From Lacticaseibacillus brantae DSM 23927 (GTDB taxonomy: Bacteria > Bacillota > Bacilli > Lactobacillales > Lactobacillaceae), in assembly GCF_001436115.1 (NCBI RefSeq), contig NZ_AYZQ01000001.1:434001-498000 (forward strand): a DNA stretch of 64,000 nucleotides. The letters run 5' to 3'. The notes under the pieces were generated by a model. It saw only the letters and a list, made by a program, of their open reading frames with translations. It was not told where the DNA came from and made no database searches. Below are positions 26,757-36,426 of the stretch, one piece after another (position 1 is the stretch's first letter; each line of letters opens with the position of its first letter). The translations under genes were made by a program, and so were the position numbers.

Positions 26757-27929
26757 ATGGAACAAACTGCCTTACAAACCGCGTTTATGTCACAGTTTAA
26801 TGAAAGCCCTACCAATTACTTCTTTGCCCCTGGACGGATTAACTTGATTGGCGAGCATACCGATTACAACGGTGGTCACGTCTTCCCATGTGCGATTAGT
26901 TTAGGGACATACGCCGCCGTCAGTCCACGGCAGGATCAAGAACTACATTTGTTCTCGCAAAACTTTGAGACTGTTGGTGAAATTGTGCGGCCCTTAAGCA
27001 GTTTGGCTTTCGATCAGGAAGATAATTGGGCCAATTATGCTAAGGGAATGTTTCAGCAGCTGCAACAAACAGTCGGACCCTTATCTCACGGATTAAACAT
27101 CTTGGTCTGGGGTGACCTCCCTAACGGCGCTGGCCTGTCAAGTTCTGCCTCTTTGGAGTTACTGATGGGCATCATTGCTAAATCGATGTATCAGCTTGAT
27201 TTAGACATGCTCGACTTGATTAAGGCCGGTAAACTCGTTGAGAATCAATATATCGGCGTTAATTCAGGTATTATGGACCAATTCGCCATCGGCATGGGTG
27301 AAGCCAATCACGCCGTTTTCTTGGATACCAATACACTCCAATTTGAACAACTACCGCTTGATTTGGGTGATAATGTCATCGTGATTATGAACACGAATAA
27401 ACGGCGCGAATTGGCCGATTCAAAATACAATGAACGGCGATCTGAATGCGATGAAGCGCTGCTGCGGATTCAAAGTGGTTTTGACTACGCCAGTTTGGGC
27501 GCGATGAGTGAAGATGAGTTCGACCAAACCACATCGCTCATCAATGACGCGACCCTAATTAAGCGAGCCCGCCATGCCGTCTTTGAAAACGTTCGCACAA
27601 TTACTGCCGCGCAGGCCTTAAAAGACCACGATTTACTAACATTTGGCCGATTAATGAATGCCTCTGGCGTGTCACTGGAGTATGATTATGAAGTAACGGG
27701 ACCAGAGCTAGATACTTTGGTGCATGCCGCTTGGTTGCAACCAGGTATCATTGGTGCCCGCATGACTGGTGCTGGTTTTGGCGGGTGCGCGATTGCAATT
27801 GTGCCGAAGACATCGGTCGGCGCATTCACTGAAGCCGTCGGCCAAACCTACGAACAGACCATTGGATACGCAGCCGACTTTTACGTCGCCAGCGTTGCTG
27901 ACGGTCCTAAGGAAATTTATACCGCATAA
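26757..27929 (+). CDS. galK: galactokinase
   Basis: 390 residues, GHMP kinase phosphorylating galactose to Gal-1-P, first step of the Leloir pathway. RINLIGEHTDYNGGHVFP (substrate signature, about 28-45), PNGAGLSSSASLE (ATP motif, about 121-133), and the C-terminal ARMTGAGFGGCAI are present. SD GAGGAGG. First gene of galKET, 18 bp before galE. Confidence 0.97.
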   Translation: MEQTALQTAFMSQFNESPTNYFFAPGRINLIGEHTDYNGGHVFPCAISLGTYAAVSPRQDQELHLFSQNFETVGEIVRPLSSLAFDQEDNWANYAKGMFQQLQQTVGPLSHGLNILVWGDLPNGAGLSSSASLELLMGIIAKSMYQLDLDMLDLIKAGKLVENQYIGVNSGIMDQFAIGMGEANHAVFLDTNTLQFEQLPLDLGDNVIVIMNTNKRRELADSKYNERRSECDEALLRIQSGFDYASLGAMSEDEFDQTTSLINDATLIKRARHAVFENVRTITAAQALKDHDLLTFGRLMNASGVSLEYDYEVTGPELDTLVHAAWLQPGIIGARMTGAGFGGCAIAIVPKTSVGAFTEAVGQTYEQTIGYAADFYVASVADGPKEIYTA

Positions 27930-27947
27930 TTAGAGGAGGATATTTAA

Positions 27948-28940
27948 ATGACAATTGCAGTTTTAGGTGGAGCGGGCTATATTGGCTCACATACAGTGGC
28001 ACAATTGGTTAAAGCTGGAGAAGACGTGGTCGTAATTGATAGTTTAATCACTGGCCACAAGGCAGCAATCAACCCGGCCGCTCGTTTCTATCAAGGTGAC
28101 GTCCGCGACCGCGAATTCTTACGGTCCGTATTTTCAAAAGAAAAGATTGATGGCATCATCCACTTTGCGGCCAGCTCCATTGTGCCTGAATCAATGGCTG
28201 ATCCCCTCAAATACTTCGACAATAATACTTATGGCATGATTGCACTGCTTGAAGTGATGAACGAATTTGGGATTAAGCAAATCGTCTTTTCCTCAACAGC
28301 TGCCACTTACGGTGAACCTAAGCAAGTGCCAATTAAAGAAACAGATCCACAAGTGCCAACCAACCCTTACGGCGAAAGTAAGCTGGCCATGGAGAAAATT
28401 ATGCACTGGTCTGACGTCGCTTACGGCGTGAAATTCGTCGCTTTGCGGTACTTTAACGTCGCAGGTGCCATGCCTGATGGCTCCATTGGTGAAGATCATC
28501 ATCCAGAAACACATTTAATTCCGATTATTCTCCAAGTCGCTGCTGGTACGCGCGATGGCTTGCAAATCTTCGGTGACGACTATGACACCCCTGACGGTAC
28601 CAATGTGCGTGATTATGTCCATGTCGTCGATTTGGCTGATGCGCATATTCTAGCCTTGAACTACCTGCGAGCTGGGCACGACAGTACCGCCTTTAATTTA
28701 GGATCAGCCACAGGCTTTTCAAACTTAGAAATTTTGAAATCAGCTCGCGAAGTCACTGGCAAAACTATCCCGGCTGAGATTGGTCCCCGCCGCCCCGGTG
28801 ATCCAAGTACTTTGATTGCCGCTAGTGATAAGGCCCGGGATGTCCTTGGGTGGACCCCCAATTATGACAATATCAATGACATCATTGCGACAGCTTGGAA
28901 GTGGCATGAAACCCACCCAGAAGGTTTTGGTGACCGCTAA
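27948..28940 (+). CDS. galE: UDP-glucose 4-epimerase
   Basis: 330 residues, extended SDR epimerase interconverting UDP-Gal and UDP-Glc. The NAD motif GGAGYIGSH is at 7-15, with FSSTAATYG and catalytic YxxxK in [11 protein letters not shown]. Normal length, with strong SD GAGGAGG. It also supplies UDP-Gal for cell-wall polysaccharide. Its stop overlaps the galT start (TAATG). Confidence 0.97.
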   Translation: MTIAVLGGAGYIGSHTVAQLVKAGEDVVVIDSLITGHKAAINPAARFYQGDVRDREFLRSVFSKEKIDGIIHFAASSIVPESMADPLKYFDNNTYGMIALLEVMNEFGIKQIVFSSTAATYGEPKQVPIKETDPQVPTNPYGESKLAMEKIMHWSDVAYGVKFVALRYFNVAGAMPDGSIGEDHHPETHLIPIILQVAAGTRDGLQIFGDDYDTPDGTNVRDYVHVVDLADAHILALNYLRAGHDSTAFNLGSATGFSNLEILKSAREVTGKTIPAEIGPRRPGDPSTLIAASDKARDVLGWTPNYDNINDIIATAWKWHETHPEGFGDR

Positions 28941-30394
28941 TGCAAGCTATTGATGATTTCATCGCATTTATTCTCGATAATAATGATGCCTACACTGCCA
29001 TGGACCAAGTATATTTAAAGAATCGGCTTTTTGCCCAAATTGGGGAAACTCATCAACAAGCAGCTGGTGAGACACCTTTGGATACTTTAGATGCCTTGGT
29101 GCAAACTGCCCTCCAGAATCAGATGATTCCCGAAACAGCACCAGCCATTGAACAACTGCAAGCTGATTTGATGAACTTGGTGACGCCAACGCCTAGTGCG
29201 GTGAACAGCGGATTCTGGACCCGCTATCAAACCAGTCCTCAAACTGCCACTGACTATTTCTATCATCTGAGTGAGCGCAACAATTACATTCAAACGCGCG
29301 CCTTGGCCAAAAACACCGCCTTTAATGCGCATACGGAATACGGTGACCTAGAAATCACCATCAATCTTGCTAAGCCTGAAAAAGATCCCAAAGCGATTGC
29401 TTTAGCTGCGGCGGCTCCGAGTGCCAGTTACCCGCTGTGCCAATTGTGCATCGAAAATGAAGGCTATGAAGGCCGGGATAATTACCCAGCGCGAGCTAAT
29501 CATCGGATCGTCCGGCTGAGTTTGGCTGGTCACACTTGGGGGTTCCAATATTCACCGTATGCTTACTTTAATGAACACGCGATTTTTCTGGATAGTATCC
29601 ACCAACCAATGCGAATTAATCGGCAAACCTTCAGCAATTTATTCGATTTGGTTACCTTATTCCCCCACTACTTCGTGGGGAGCAACGCCGATTTACCTAT
29701 CGTAGGTGGGTCAATGCTGGCTCACGATCATTACCAAGGGGGCCGGCACACGTTTGCCATGGCTAAAGCGCCCATCGAGCAAACCTTTGCCATGACAGAC
29801 TTTCCCGATGTCCACGCTGGTGTAGTCAAGTGGCCCATGAGTGTGATTCGTCTGACAGCGGCCGACAAGCAGCGTCTGGGTGAAGCCGCCTGGCACATTC
29901 AACACGTTTGGCAGCAATACAGCGACGAAGCTGTCGATGTTCGGGCTTTCACTGATCAAACGCCGCACCACACCATCACCCCAATTGTGCGGCGCGTGGC
30001 TGACGACTATCAGATCGATCTGGTTTTGCGTGACAACCAAACATCTGACCAATACCCCGATGGAATTTTCCATCCCCATCAAGATGTCCAACACATCAAG
30101 AAGGAAAATATCGGCCTGATTGAAGTCATGGGTCTGGCGATTTTGCCGGCTCGCCTGCAAACTGAATTACAAGAAGTTGAGAAGTTCTTGCTCAATCAAC
30201 CGAACCAAATGGCCGCAATCCATCGGCCTTGGGCTGAATCATTGAGAAATGGCACCTTCACTGCTGACTCAGTGCACGAGTATGTTCAACAAGCCGTTGG
30301 GGCTGTCTTTGCCAAAGTATTGGAGGACGCTGGCGTCTTCAAGCGCATTGATGCCGGTCAGGCCGCGTTTGCACGCTTTATCGCGCAACTTTAG
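28940..30394 (+). CDS. galT: UDP-glucose-hexose-1-phosphate uridylyltransferase (Gram-positive type)
   Basis: 484 residues, the longer GalT form (GalT family 2) of Lactobacillales, unlike the about 350-residue E. coli type. It exchanges Gal-1-P with UDP-Glc. N-terminal about 230 residues include LCQLCIENEGYEGR; the C-terminal half holds GGSMLAHDHYQGGRHTFAM (active-site His motif). Translationally coupled to galE by overlap. The expected galM and galR are not downstream; a small unrelated gene follows. Confidence 0.96.
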   Translation: MQAIDDFIAFILDNNDAYTAMDQVYLKNRLFAQIGETHQQAAGETPLDTLDALVQTALQNQMIPETAPAIEQLQADLMNLVTPTPSAVNSGFWTRYQTSPQTATDYFYHLSERNNYIQTRALAKNTAFNAHTEYGDLEITINLAKPEKDPKAIALAAAAPSASYPLCQLCIENEGYEGRDNYPARANHRIVRLSLAGHTWGFQYSPYAYFNEHAIFLDSIHQPMRINRQTFSNLFDLVTLFPHYFVGSNADLPIVGGSMLAHDHYQGGRHTFAMAKAPIEQTFAMTDFPDVHAGVVKWPMSVIRLTAADKQRLGEAAWHIQHVWQQYSDEAVDVRAFTDQTPHHTITPIVRRVADDYQIDLVLRDNQTSDQYPDGIFHPHQDVQHIKKENIGLIEVMGLAILPARLQTELQEVEKFLLNQPNQMAAIHRPWAESLRNGTFTADSVHEYVQQAVGAVFAKVLEDAGVFKRIDAGQAAFARFIAQL

Positions 30395-30469
30395 CCACCA
30401 GAAGTGCTATACTTAAATTAAATCGAAGCCCAACTCCAATCAGCGACCTCGCGTTAAGGAGGAAGTTTT

Positions 30470-30796
30470 ATGGATATCAATGCAGAAGATGTTAAAACAG
30501 CCACTCAATTAGTGCTGGATCAGGGGTATGTCACCAAGAAAGACGTGCCAGCCATGGCTGATCGCGATTATGCGATGGCCTTAGGTGACCAAGTCGGAAT
30601 TGCCTTACGTAAGACCGGCGATCATGACTATATCTATGCCGAAGAATTCGACTATGCTGATCAAACGATTGCGACGATTATTTGGGATATGGATAAGTTC
30701 CCTACTCGCCACGATGCCATGGAGCAATTGGGCCAAGCCTTAAATTTACCAATTCCAACAGTGACTGTCACCGTTGCGGATGAAGTTGAATATTAA
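30470..30796 (+). CDS. protein of unknown function downstream of galT (108 aa)
   Basis: 108 residues, acidic, from an ATG with strong AAGGAGGA SD. N-terminal helices (AEDVKTATQLVLDQGY) precede a repeated-looking aspartate-rich middle (YAEEFDYADQTIATIIWDMD) and a C-terminal helix and strand. No family is recognised. A TATACT (30408-30413) lies in the 75-bp gap after galT, without a good -35, so it may be read from galKET or alone. Ends at a strong terminator. Confidence 0.75.
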   Translation: MDINAEDVKTATQLVLDQGYVTKKDVPAMADRDYAMALGDQVGIALRKTGDHDYIYAEEFDYADQTIATIIWDMDKFPTRHDAMEQLGQALNLPIPTVTVTVADEVEY

Positions 30797-30802
30797 TCAC
30801 TG

Positions 30803-30839
30803 AAAAAGCCTTGATGACATTGTCATCAAGGCTTTTTTT
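30803..30839. terminator. bidirectional terminator
   Basis: AAAAGCCTTGATGACA / TGTCATCAAGGCTTTTTTT hairpin shared by the 108-residue gene and the convergent nrdG. Confidence 0.92.
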
Positions 30840-31422
30840 ATCGAAGTAACCGTGGCCAGATGACCACTTTGTCTTGGGATAAAGAGTTTGGGACGTCAAT
30901 GACGCGCTGATTGGCACTGCCACGAAACTGTAAGGTCAGGTCCTTCTTGGCTTCAAGAAACGGCCCATCAACTAAGACATCAATCAGGCTTAATAAGTGT
31001 TGCTTGTCAGCAGTTTCTTGGCGCAACTGCTCATACGTATACCCGCTCCAGGACCAAATATTTTTGTCTGGGAAGCGACTGCGCACAGCCTCTGCCAGCC
31101 GAATAGCAATACGAGTATTGAGGAACGGCTCCCCACCGAGCAGCGTCAGGCCTTGATAATAGGGTTCGGCCAGTGCGTGCATAATCTCATCAAACATCTG
31201 ATCAGTGAATGGCTGACCATAATGAAAACTTTGGACCGCCTTGTTGTAGCAACCTGGGCAATTAAATTTACACCCAGAAAGATAGACCGCCACCCGGTAA
31301 CCAGGGCCATCAACAGCGTCGTGATACTTAATGGCACCAACATAATCTTGGCTTAAATCAACGGCTTGCCACTCCCTTGGTTGCGGTTGATTTGGTTGTG
31401 GGACGAAATGCAATTTAGCCAT
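30838..31422 (-). CDS. nrdG: anaerobic ribonucleotide reductase activating protein
   Basis: 194 residues from an ATG at 31420-31422, eight bases inside the end of nrdD. Radical-SAM enzyme that installs the glycyl radical on NrdD. The cluster motif is CKFNCPGC (CxxxCxxC), in SGCKFNCPGCYNKA. TLLGGEPFLN (GGE motif) follows. Coupled to nrdD and oxygen-sensitive in action. Confidence 0.95.
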   Translation of the reverse strand: MAKLHFVPQPNQPQPREWQAVDLSQDYVGAIKYHDAVDGPGYRVAVYLSGCKFNCPGCYNKAVQSFHYGQPFTDQMFDEIMHALAEPYYQGLTLLGGEPFLNTRIAIRLAEAVRSRFPDKNIWSWSGYTYEQLRQETADKQHLLSLIDVLVDGPFLEAKKDLTLQFRGSANQRVIDVPNSLSQDKVVIWPRLLR

Positions 31423-33301
31423 GTTCAATCACCATGTCGTTCCCAAACTGCAAATGTTTCTTACGGTGATTAATTTCTTCTTGGCGGCCGTGAACCATTG
31501 GCCGCTGATTAGGATTACCCAAGTAGCCACAAAGACGCTTGACGACATCACATTGAGCCGGATCATGGTTACCACACTCCGGACAGGTGTAGCCTTTGGC
31601 CGTGGCTAAGAACTCGCCCTGATACCCACACGCAAAGCATTGATCAATCGGCGTGTTCGTCCCCAAATAACCGACACGATCGTATGCGTAATCCCAGACT
31701 GCTTCTAACGCATCGGGATTTTGCCGCAAATTTGGATACTCACAGTAATGAATGAAGCCACCAGTTGAATATTGCGCATAATCTTTCTCAAAGTCGAGTT
31801 TTTCAAATGGTGAGGGTTGCTTACGAACATCGTAGTGGAAACTATTGGTGTAATAGCCTTTGTCGGTGATATCTGGAATTTCACCAAAACGCTTCAAATC
31901 TGCTTGGCAGAACGTATCCGTCAACGATTCTGACGGTGTCGCATAAACAGAGTAGTGATACCCATTTTCAGCCTTCCACTGCGCACAATGTTCAGATAAC
32001 TCCTGCACAATGCGTAAGGTGAATGCCTTGGCTTCGGGATTGGTTTCCCATTCGGGGCCAAAGAATGCTGTGCCGACTTCATACAAGCCAATATAACCCA
32101 GCGAAATCGTTGCGCGGCCGTTGCGGAATAAACTTGAGACTGGCTCATCAGGAGCAAGCCGCTTACCGAAGGCGCCATACTGATACAAAATGGGGGCCTG
32201 CTCGGGAGTCGCATGCTCGGTTTGGGCAATCCGATAGTCCAGGCCAGTTTTAGCCACGGCCAACAAATCTTCAAGCCGTTGCCAAAAATCAGTTTGATCA
32301 CCATTGGCCAATAAGGCTAGCCGCGGCAGGTTCAATGTAATCACACCAAGATTCATCCGCCCTGCATTGACTTCATGGCCCTGAGCATCCTTCCAACCTT
32401 GCAAGAAACTACGACAACCCATTGGCGCTTTAAAACTGCCAGTCATCGCTTTGATTTTGTCATAACTCAAGACGTCGGGATACATCCGTTCTGTGGCACA
32501 GTGAATGGCCAATTGCTTGATATCGGAGTTCAAATCTTCCGGATTAAGATTGAGGCCGCGTTTGAGTGTGAACACTAACTTCGGAAAAATCGCGGTGCGC
32601 TTATCTTTGCCTAAACCATTGAGACGAATGGTCAAAATTGCTTTTTGAATTTCGCGTTCAAACCATGATTTGCCGAGCCCAAAACCGAGCGTGACAAATG
32701 GCGTCTGTCCTTGCGTGGAATAGAGTGTATTCACTTGGTATTCGAAGGTTTGCATCGCGGCCATAATGTCATTTTGCGTCTGGCTGCGAGCGAACGCTTC
32801 TTGCTTAGCGACGTCATCGGTCAAAGCCTGAGCTTGTTGCAGGTGCTTGGCATAATTATGTTCTGCAAATGGCGCCAACACTTCGTCAGCCCGGTCAAAT
32901 GAACAACCACCATATTGACTGGAAGCGACATTAGCAATAATTTGCGTTGCTTGTGTTACCGCTACGCCAATTGAATGGGCAGGTTCCACTTGGGCATTGC
33001 CGATTTTAAAGCCATGATTCAACATCTCTTTGAAGTCGATGAGACAACAATTCGTTTCAGGCATGAATGGACTGTAATCGAGATCATGCCAATGAATATC
33101 TCCGTTTTGATGCGCTGCGGCCACTTCTGGTGGGAGCATACTTAGGCCATAAGTCTTACTGACGGCGCCGGCAGTCAGATCCCTTAACGTTGAGAAGACG
33201 CGACTGTCTTTATTTGCATTCTCGTGAACGACCCGCGCATCGCGACTCAATAATTGGTCAATTCTATTGGTTAACGATGTTGTCAGTGTTTCTGTTGTCA
33301 T
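31415..33301 (-). CDS. nrdD: anaerobic ribonucleoside-triphosphate reductase, lacking the ATP-cone
   Basis: 628 residues. It reduces NTPs to dNTPs without oxygen, using formate in classical members. It starts at MTTETLTTSLTNRI and reaches the catalytic core at once (ENANKDSR at about 27, GDIHWHDLDYSP at about 67). The N-terminal ATP-cone of about 90-100 residues found in E. coli and many lactic bacteria is missing, and the upstream DNA does not encode one. The C-terminal zinc site CFACGYQ ... CPECG and glycyl-radical loop RLCGYLGN are intact. Upstream tandem NrdR boxes mark it as NrdR-controlled. Confidence 0.94.
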   Translation of the reverse strand: MTTETLTTSLTNRIDQLLSRDARVVHENANKDSRVFSTLRDLTAGAVSKTYGLSMLPPEVAAAHQNGDIHWHDLDYSPFMPETNCCLIDFKEMLNHGFKIGNAQVEPAHSIGVAVTQATQIIANVASSQYGGCSFDRADEVLAPFAEHNYAKHLQQAQALTDDVAKQEAFARSQTQNDIMAAMQTFEYQVNTLYSTQGQTPFVTLGFGLGKSWFEREIQKAILTIRLNGLGKDKRTAIFPKLVFTLKRGLNLNPEDLNSDIKQLAIHCATERMYPDVLSYDKIKAMTGSFKAPMGCRSFLQGWKDAQGHEVNAGRMNLGVITLNLPRLALLANGDQTDFWQRLEDLLAVAKTGLDYRIAQTEHATPEQAPILYQYGAFGKRLAPDEPVSSLFRNGRATISLGYIGLYEVGTAFFGPEWETNPEAKAFTLRIVQELSEHCAQWKAENGYHYSVYATPSESLTDTFCQADLKRFGEIPDITDKGYYTNSFHYDVRKQPSPFEKLDFEKDYAQYSTGGFIHYCEYPNLRQNPDALEAVWDYAYDRVGYLGTNTPIDQCFACGYQGEFLATAKGYTCPECGNHDPAQCDVVKRLCGYLGNPNQRPMVHGRQEEINHRKKHLQFGNDMVIEHG

Positions 33302-33336
33302 ACTAGTTCCCCCTCGTGCTTACGCATTTCAGCATA

Positions 33337-33382
33337 CCACAATATATAGGGGTGTTGTGAGTTAAAACACAATATAACGTGT
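33337..33382 (-). promoter_or_regulatory. tandem NrdR boxes upstream of nrdD
   Basis: Two 16-bp sites, CCACAATATATAGGGG (33337-33352) and ACACAATATAACGTGT (33367-33382), match the NrdR consensus ACACWATATATWGTGT at 13 and 14 positions. They are 30 bp apart (about three helical turns), the usual paired arrangement. They begin 36 bp upstream of nrdD and each contains a -10-like TATATT on the minus strand. Confidence 0.88.
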
Positions 33383-33477
33383 CTGAATTGACCCTTTTGA
33401 ACAATTTCAGCGGCAGAATGGGAATTATATAACAGCGGCGTCAAAGGCAATTGTTCACAATCAAAAAGCCTATAAAC

Positions 33478-33510
33478 AAAAAGACAGCAGAGTCCTCTGC
33501 TGTCTTTTTG
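33478..33510. terminator. terminator of lepA
   Basis: AAAAGACAGCAGAG / CTCTGCTGTCTTTT hairpin with T run on both strands, directly 3' of lepA. Confidence 0.88.
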
Positions 33511-33511
33511 T

Positions 33512-35350
33512 TTATTTTCCTTTGGTATCTTCTGAATTCATATCGAGCAAGCTCATAAAGGCTTCTTGAGGGACTTCGACAGAACCAACCGCCTTCATCC
33601 GCTTCTTACCGGCCTTTTGCTTTTCAAGTAATTTCCGTTTCCGAGTGACATCCCCACCATAACACTTGGCTAAGACGTTCTTCCGATACGCTTTCACAGT
33701 GCTTCGGGCAATGATCTTATTGCCAATGGCAGCCTGGATCGGCACTTCAAACTGTTGGCGCGGAATGGTTTCTTTCAACCGGGCGACAATCGCCTTCCCA
33801 CGTTCGAAGGCAAAATCCTTATGGACGATAGAACTCAAAGCATCGACCGCATCGCCGTTAAGCAGGATGTCCATTTTGACCAAATCACTGCTCCGATATC
33901 CAGTCACTTCGTAATCCAGGCTCGCATAACCCTTAGTGCTGCTCTTCAGGTCATCAAAGAAATCATAGATGATTTCAGACAATGGCAGGTTATAAATGAC
34001 ATTGACCCGATACTTGTCGAGATAGTCCATGGTGACGAACTCGCCGCGTTTGCGCTGGGCAATTTCCATTACCGCCCCGACGTAATCATTAGGGACCATG
34101 ATGGAGGCCTTAACAAAAGGTTCACGAATATCTTTGACGGCTGAGGCTTCGGGCATTTCAGATGGATTATCAATGGTGATCTGCGTACCGTCGGTCAAAT
34201 CGACTTCATAGTCAACACTCGGCGCTGTCATAATCAAATCCAGATTAAATTCGCGTTCCAACCGTTCTTGGACCACATCCATATGCAATAAGCCCAAGAA
34301 CCCACAACGAAACCCAAAACCTAAGGCCTGAGAGGTTTCAGGTTCAAATTCCAATGCCGCATCATTGAGCTGCAGGCGCTCGAGGGCTTCACGCAGATCA
34401 TTGAACTTCGCATTGTCGACTGGAAACAAACCAGAATATACCATTGGCGTAATTTTGCGGTACCCTTCCAGGGCTTCTTCAGCTGGATGGGCCGCCGACG
34501 TCACGGTATCCCCGACATGCGTATCTTGAATGGTCTTGATTGCTGCTGTAATATAGCCAACATCGCCGACCATCAGCATGTCGCGCTTCACAGCCTTGGG
34601 TGACATCACGCCGACTTCAGTGACTTCGAACTTTTTGCCGTTACTCATGAGTTCAATCTCATCACCGACTTTGACCGTGCCGTCAACAATCCGCACGTTC
34701 AAGACGACGCCCCGATAAGAATCATAGACAGAATCAAAAATCAAAGCCTTGAGGGGCGCATCAAGATCCCCACTCGGTGCGGGGACATCGGTCACAATCC
34801 GTTCAAGGATTTCTTCAATCCCAATCCCAGACTTCGCACTAGCCAAAATCGCATCAGAGGCGTCTAGGCCAATCATTTCTTCAATTTCTTCTTTAACAAC
34901 ATCCGGCTGTGCTGACGGCAGGTCAATCTTATTAATAACTGGAATGATTTCTAGGTCATCATCCAGCGCTAAATAGACGTTAGCTAACGTCTGGGCTTCA
35001 ACACCCTGAGCCGCGTCAACAACAAGCAGTGCGCCCTCACAGGCCGCTAAACTCCGGCTGACTTCATAACTAAAGTCCACATGTCCTGGGGTATCAATGA
35101 GGTGAAAAATATAAGTTTCGCCGTTTTTGGCGGTGTAATGCAACTCGACGGCATTAAGTTTAATCGTAATCCCGCGTTCGCGTTCCAGATCCATGTCGTC
35201 AAGCACTTGAGCTTGCATTTCTCGTTCTGAGATAGTGTCCGTCATTTCAAGAATCCGGTCGGCCAGAGTTGATTTCCCATGGTCGATATGGGCCACAATC
35301 GAGAAGTTCCGAATATGCTGCTGGCGATCACGCATTGTCTCTTGGTCCAT
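33512..35350 (-). CDS. lepA: elongation factor 4 (LepA)
   Basis: 612 residues, full-length translational GTPase EF4, which acts on ribosomes in translocation and assembly. G motifs are [24 protein letters not shown] and VINKIDLP. The C-terminal LepA-specific domain ends with [20 protein letters not shown]. The start at 35350 has GTAGGA as SD. Own promoter at 35387-35415. Confidence 0.97.
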   Translation of the reverse strand: MDQETMRDRQQHIRNFSIVAHIDHGKSTLADRILEMTDTISEREMQAQVLDDMDLERERGITIKLNAVELHYTAKNGETYIFHLIDTPGHVDFSYEVSRSLAACEGALLVVDAAQGVEAQTLANVYLALDDDLEIIPVINKIDLPSAQPDVVKEEIEEMIGLDASDAILASAKSGIGIEEILERIVTDVPAPSGDLDAPLKALIFDSVYDSYRGVVLNVRIVDGTVKVGDEIELMSNGKKFEVTEVGVMSPKAVKRDMLMVGDVGYITAAIKTIQDTHVGDTVTSAAHPAEEALEGYRKITPMVYSGLFPVDNAKFNDLREALERLQLNDAALEFEPETSQALGFGFRCGFLGLLHMDVVQERLEREFNLDLIMTAPSVDYEVDLTDGTQITIDNPSEMPEASAVKDIREPFVKASIMVPNDYVGAVMEIAQRKRGEFVTMDYLDKYRVNVIYNLPLSEIIYDFFDDLKSSTKGYASLDYEVTGYRSSDLVKMDILLNGDAVDALSSIVHKDFAFERGKAIVARLKETIPRQQFEVPIQAAIGNKIIARSTVKAYRKNVLAKCYGGDVTRKRKLLEKQKAGKKRMKAVGSVEVPQEAFMSLLDMNSEDTKGK

Positions 35351-35386
35351 TTAATTTCCTACTTTCCGCGTTTCGATATTGCCCCT

Positions 35387-35415
35387 ATTATAGCAATCAA
35401 AACCCTCAACGACAA
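35387..35415 (-). promoter_or_regulatory. promoter of lepA
   Basis: Minus-strand TTGTCG (35410-35415), 17-bp spacer, TATAAT (35387-35392). Confidence 0.75.
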
Positions 35416-35442
35416 CGCCGGTCCACGCTTAAGCCCCTTTGC

Positions 35443-35471
35443 TTGCATTATCGAACAATTGTTTGTATACT
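35443..35471 (+). promoter_or_regulatory. promoter of the 97-residue gene
   Basis: TTGCAT (35443-35448), 17-bp spacer, TATACT (35466-35471), 33 bp before the ATG. Confidence 0.75.
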
Positions 35472-35504
35472 TGATGTCCAATAAGAAAACAGGGAGGGAT
35501 TTCG

Positions 35505-35798
35505 ATGACTGTTATTGAAATGACTGATTGGCTCAACCAGCATACAGAAATTGTCACTGGCTTGAACGACCGGATTTATCGTGACGAGCAGGTAAAAAAT
35601 GAGCGCCGCTCTATTACGGCCCGCAAGTCGGAGAGTTACCTCGAGCGTGTCACTCAACAACGGCTCAAAGCCAGCATGATGCAGATTTACACCCAGCTGA
35701 CTCACCAATTACATGGTCAGTCACTGACCGAATGGCTAACGGATAATCACCATCTTGATCAGTTGACTGACGCCATCTTTGCGGCCAAGGTTGCCTAA
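35505..35798 (+). CDS. small helical protein of unknown function (97 aa)
   Basis: 97 residues, helical throughout, from an ATG with GGGAGGG SD. Charged middle (YRDEQVKNERRSITARKSESYLE split by short turns) and no membrane segment. Not recognised. It has its own promoter. Its terminator overlaps the promoter of the next gene (35791-35853). Confidence 0.78.
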   Translation: MTVIEMTDWLNQHTEIVTGLNDRIYRDEQVKNERRSITARKSESYLERVTQQRLKASMMQIYTQLTHQLHGQSLTEWLTDNHHLDQLTDAIFAAKVA

Positions 35799-35853
35799 TT
35801 GAATAACCAGTCCTATACTAAATTAACTTTTTAGAATAGGCTGGTTATTTTTT
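35791..35853 (+). promoter_or_regulatory. terminator with a promoter nested inside it
   Basis: AATAACCAGTCCTAT (35802-35816) pairs with ATAGGCTGGTTATT (35836-35849) over 14 bp with one bulge, followed by a T run that ends at the ATG of the next gene. TTGCCT (35791-35796), 17-bp spacer and TATACT (35814-35819) overlap the 5' arm, so transcripts starting at about 35826 would lack that arm and escape termination. Confidence 0.7.
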
Positions 35854-36414
35854 ATGAACTTATTTCTCATGTTGCTGCTGCTCTTAGGGATTTGGCGGGT
35901 CGGCCGCGGGTCCATGCGCTACGAAGCTGTTAAACGAATCTATGACGTTTTGTTACCTTTATACGCCCTGGTGGTCTTTCTCCTTGCCATCAACAACGAG
36001 AGCCCAAACCCTGTTGAACTAGCACTCGCCGTGATTGCTGGGGCCATTCTGGGCTGGATTCAAACTTTAACGGCGCAAATTCAGTCGACCCACCAGCACG
36101 ATCGCCACAATCGACCGGTGGTTAAGGTCCGACGCGGTTGGGCCTACCTGCTTGGTTGGGTGGCAATTTTTCTGGTCGGGTTTGCCTTAGAAATGGTTTT
36201 CCATGGTGAGTCCTTCCATGAATTCATCCCGGCCCTAGCAAAAGAAGTTAAAGAAGAACTCTTTCATTTTACAAAACTAACCGATCACGGTGCCTGGACC
36301 ATTTATGCCTTGTCTGGAATTTCAGGACTTGTCTACGTCAATGTTCTTAGATTGCGGTATCCAGAAATTAAAGCCGCCTTGCGTGATCAACCGCGCCAAC
36401 GTCGGCACAACTAA
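35854..36414 (+). CDS. membrane protein of unknown function (186 aa)
   Basis: 186 residues with about four membrane helices (about 2-13, 28-45, 50-70, 93-112) plus a possible one near 150-165. The loop after the third carries HQHDRHNRP, His-rich, and the C-terminus is basic (RDQPRQRRHN). No family is recognised. The ATG at 35854 lies against the preceding terminator's T run and has no clear SD, so the start is uncertain; the next ATG (35869) is no better. Possibly a leaderless or weakly translated start. Confidence 0.65.
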   Translation: MNLFLMLLLLLGIWRVGRGSMRYEAVKRIYDVLLPLYALVVFLLAINNESPNPVELALAVIAGAILGWIQTLTAQIQSTHQHDRHNRPVVKVRRGWAYLLGWVAIFLVGFALEMVFHGESFHEFIPALAKEVKEELFHFTKLTDHGAWTIYALSGISGLVYVNVLRLRYPEIKAALRDQPRQRRHN

Positions 36415-36426
36415 GCCTGATCACGT

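Noticed and set aside
29711-30160. 149-codon minus-strand frame opposite galT
   Set aside because: Antisense to galT, no SD.
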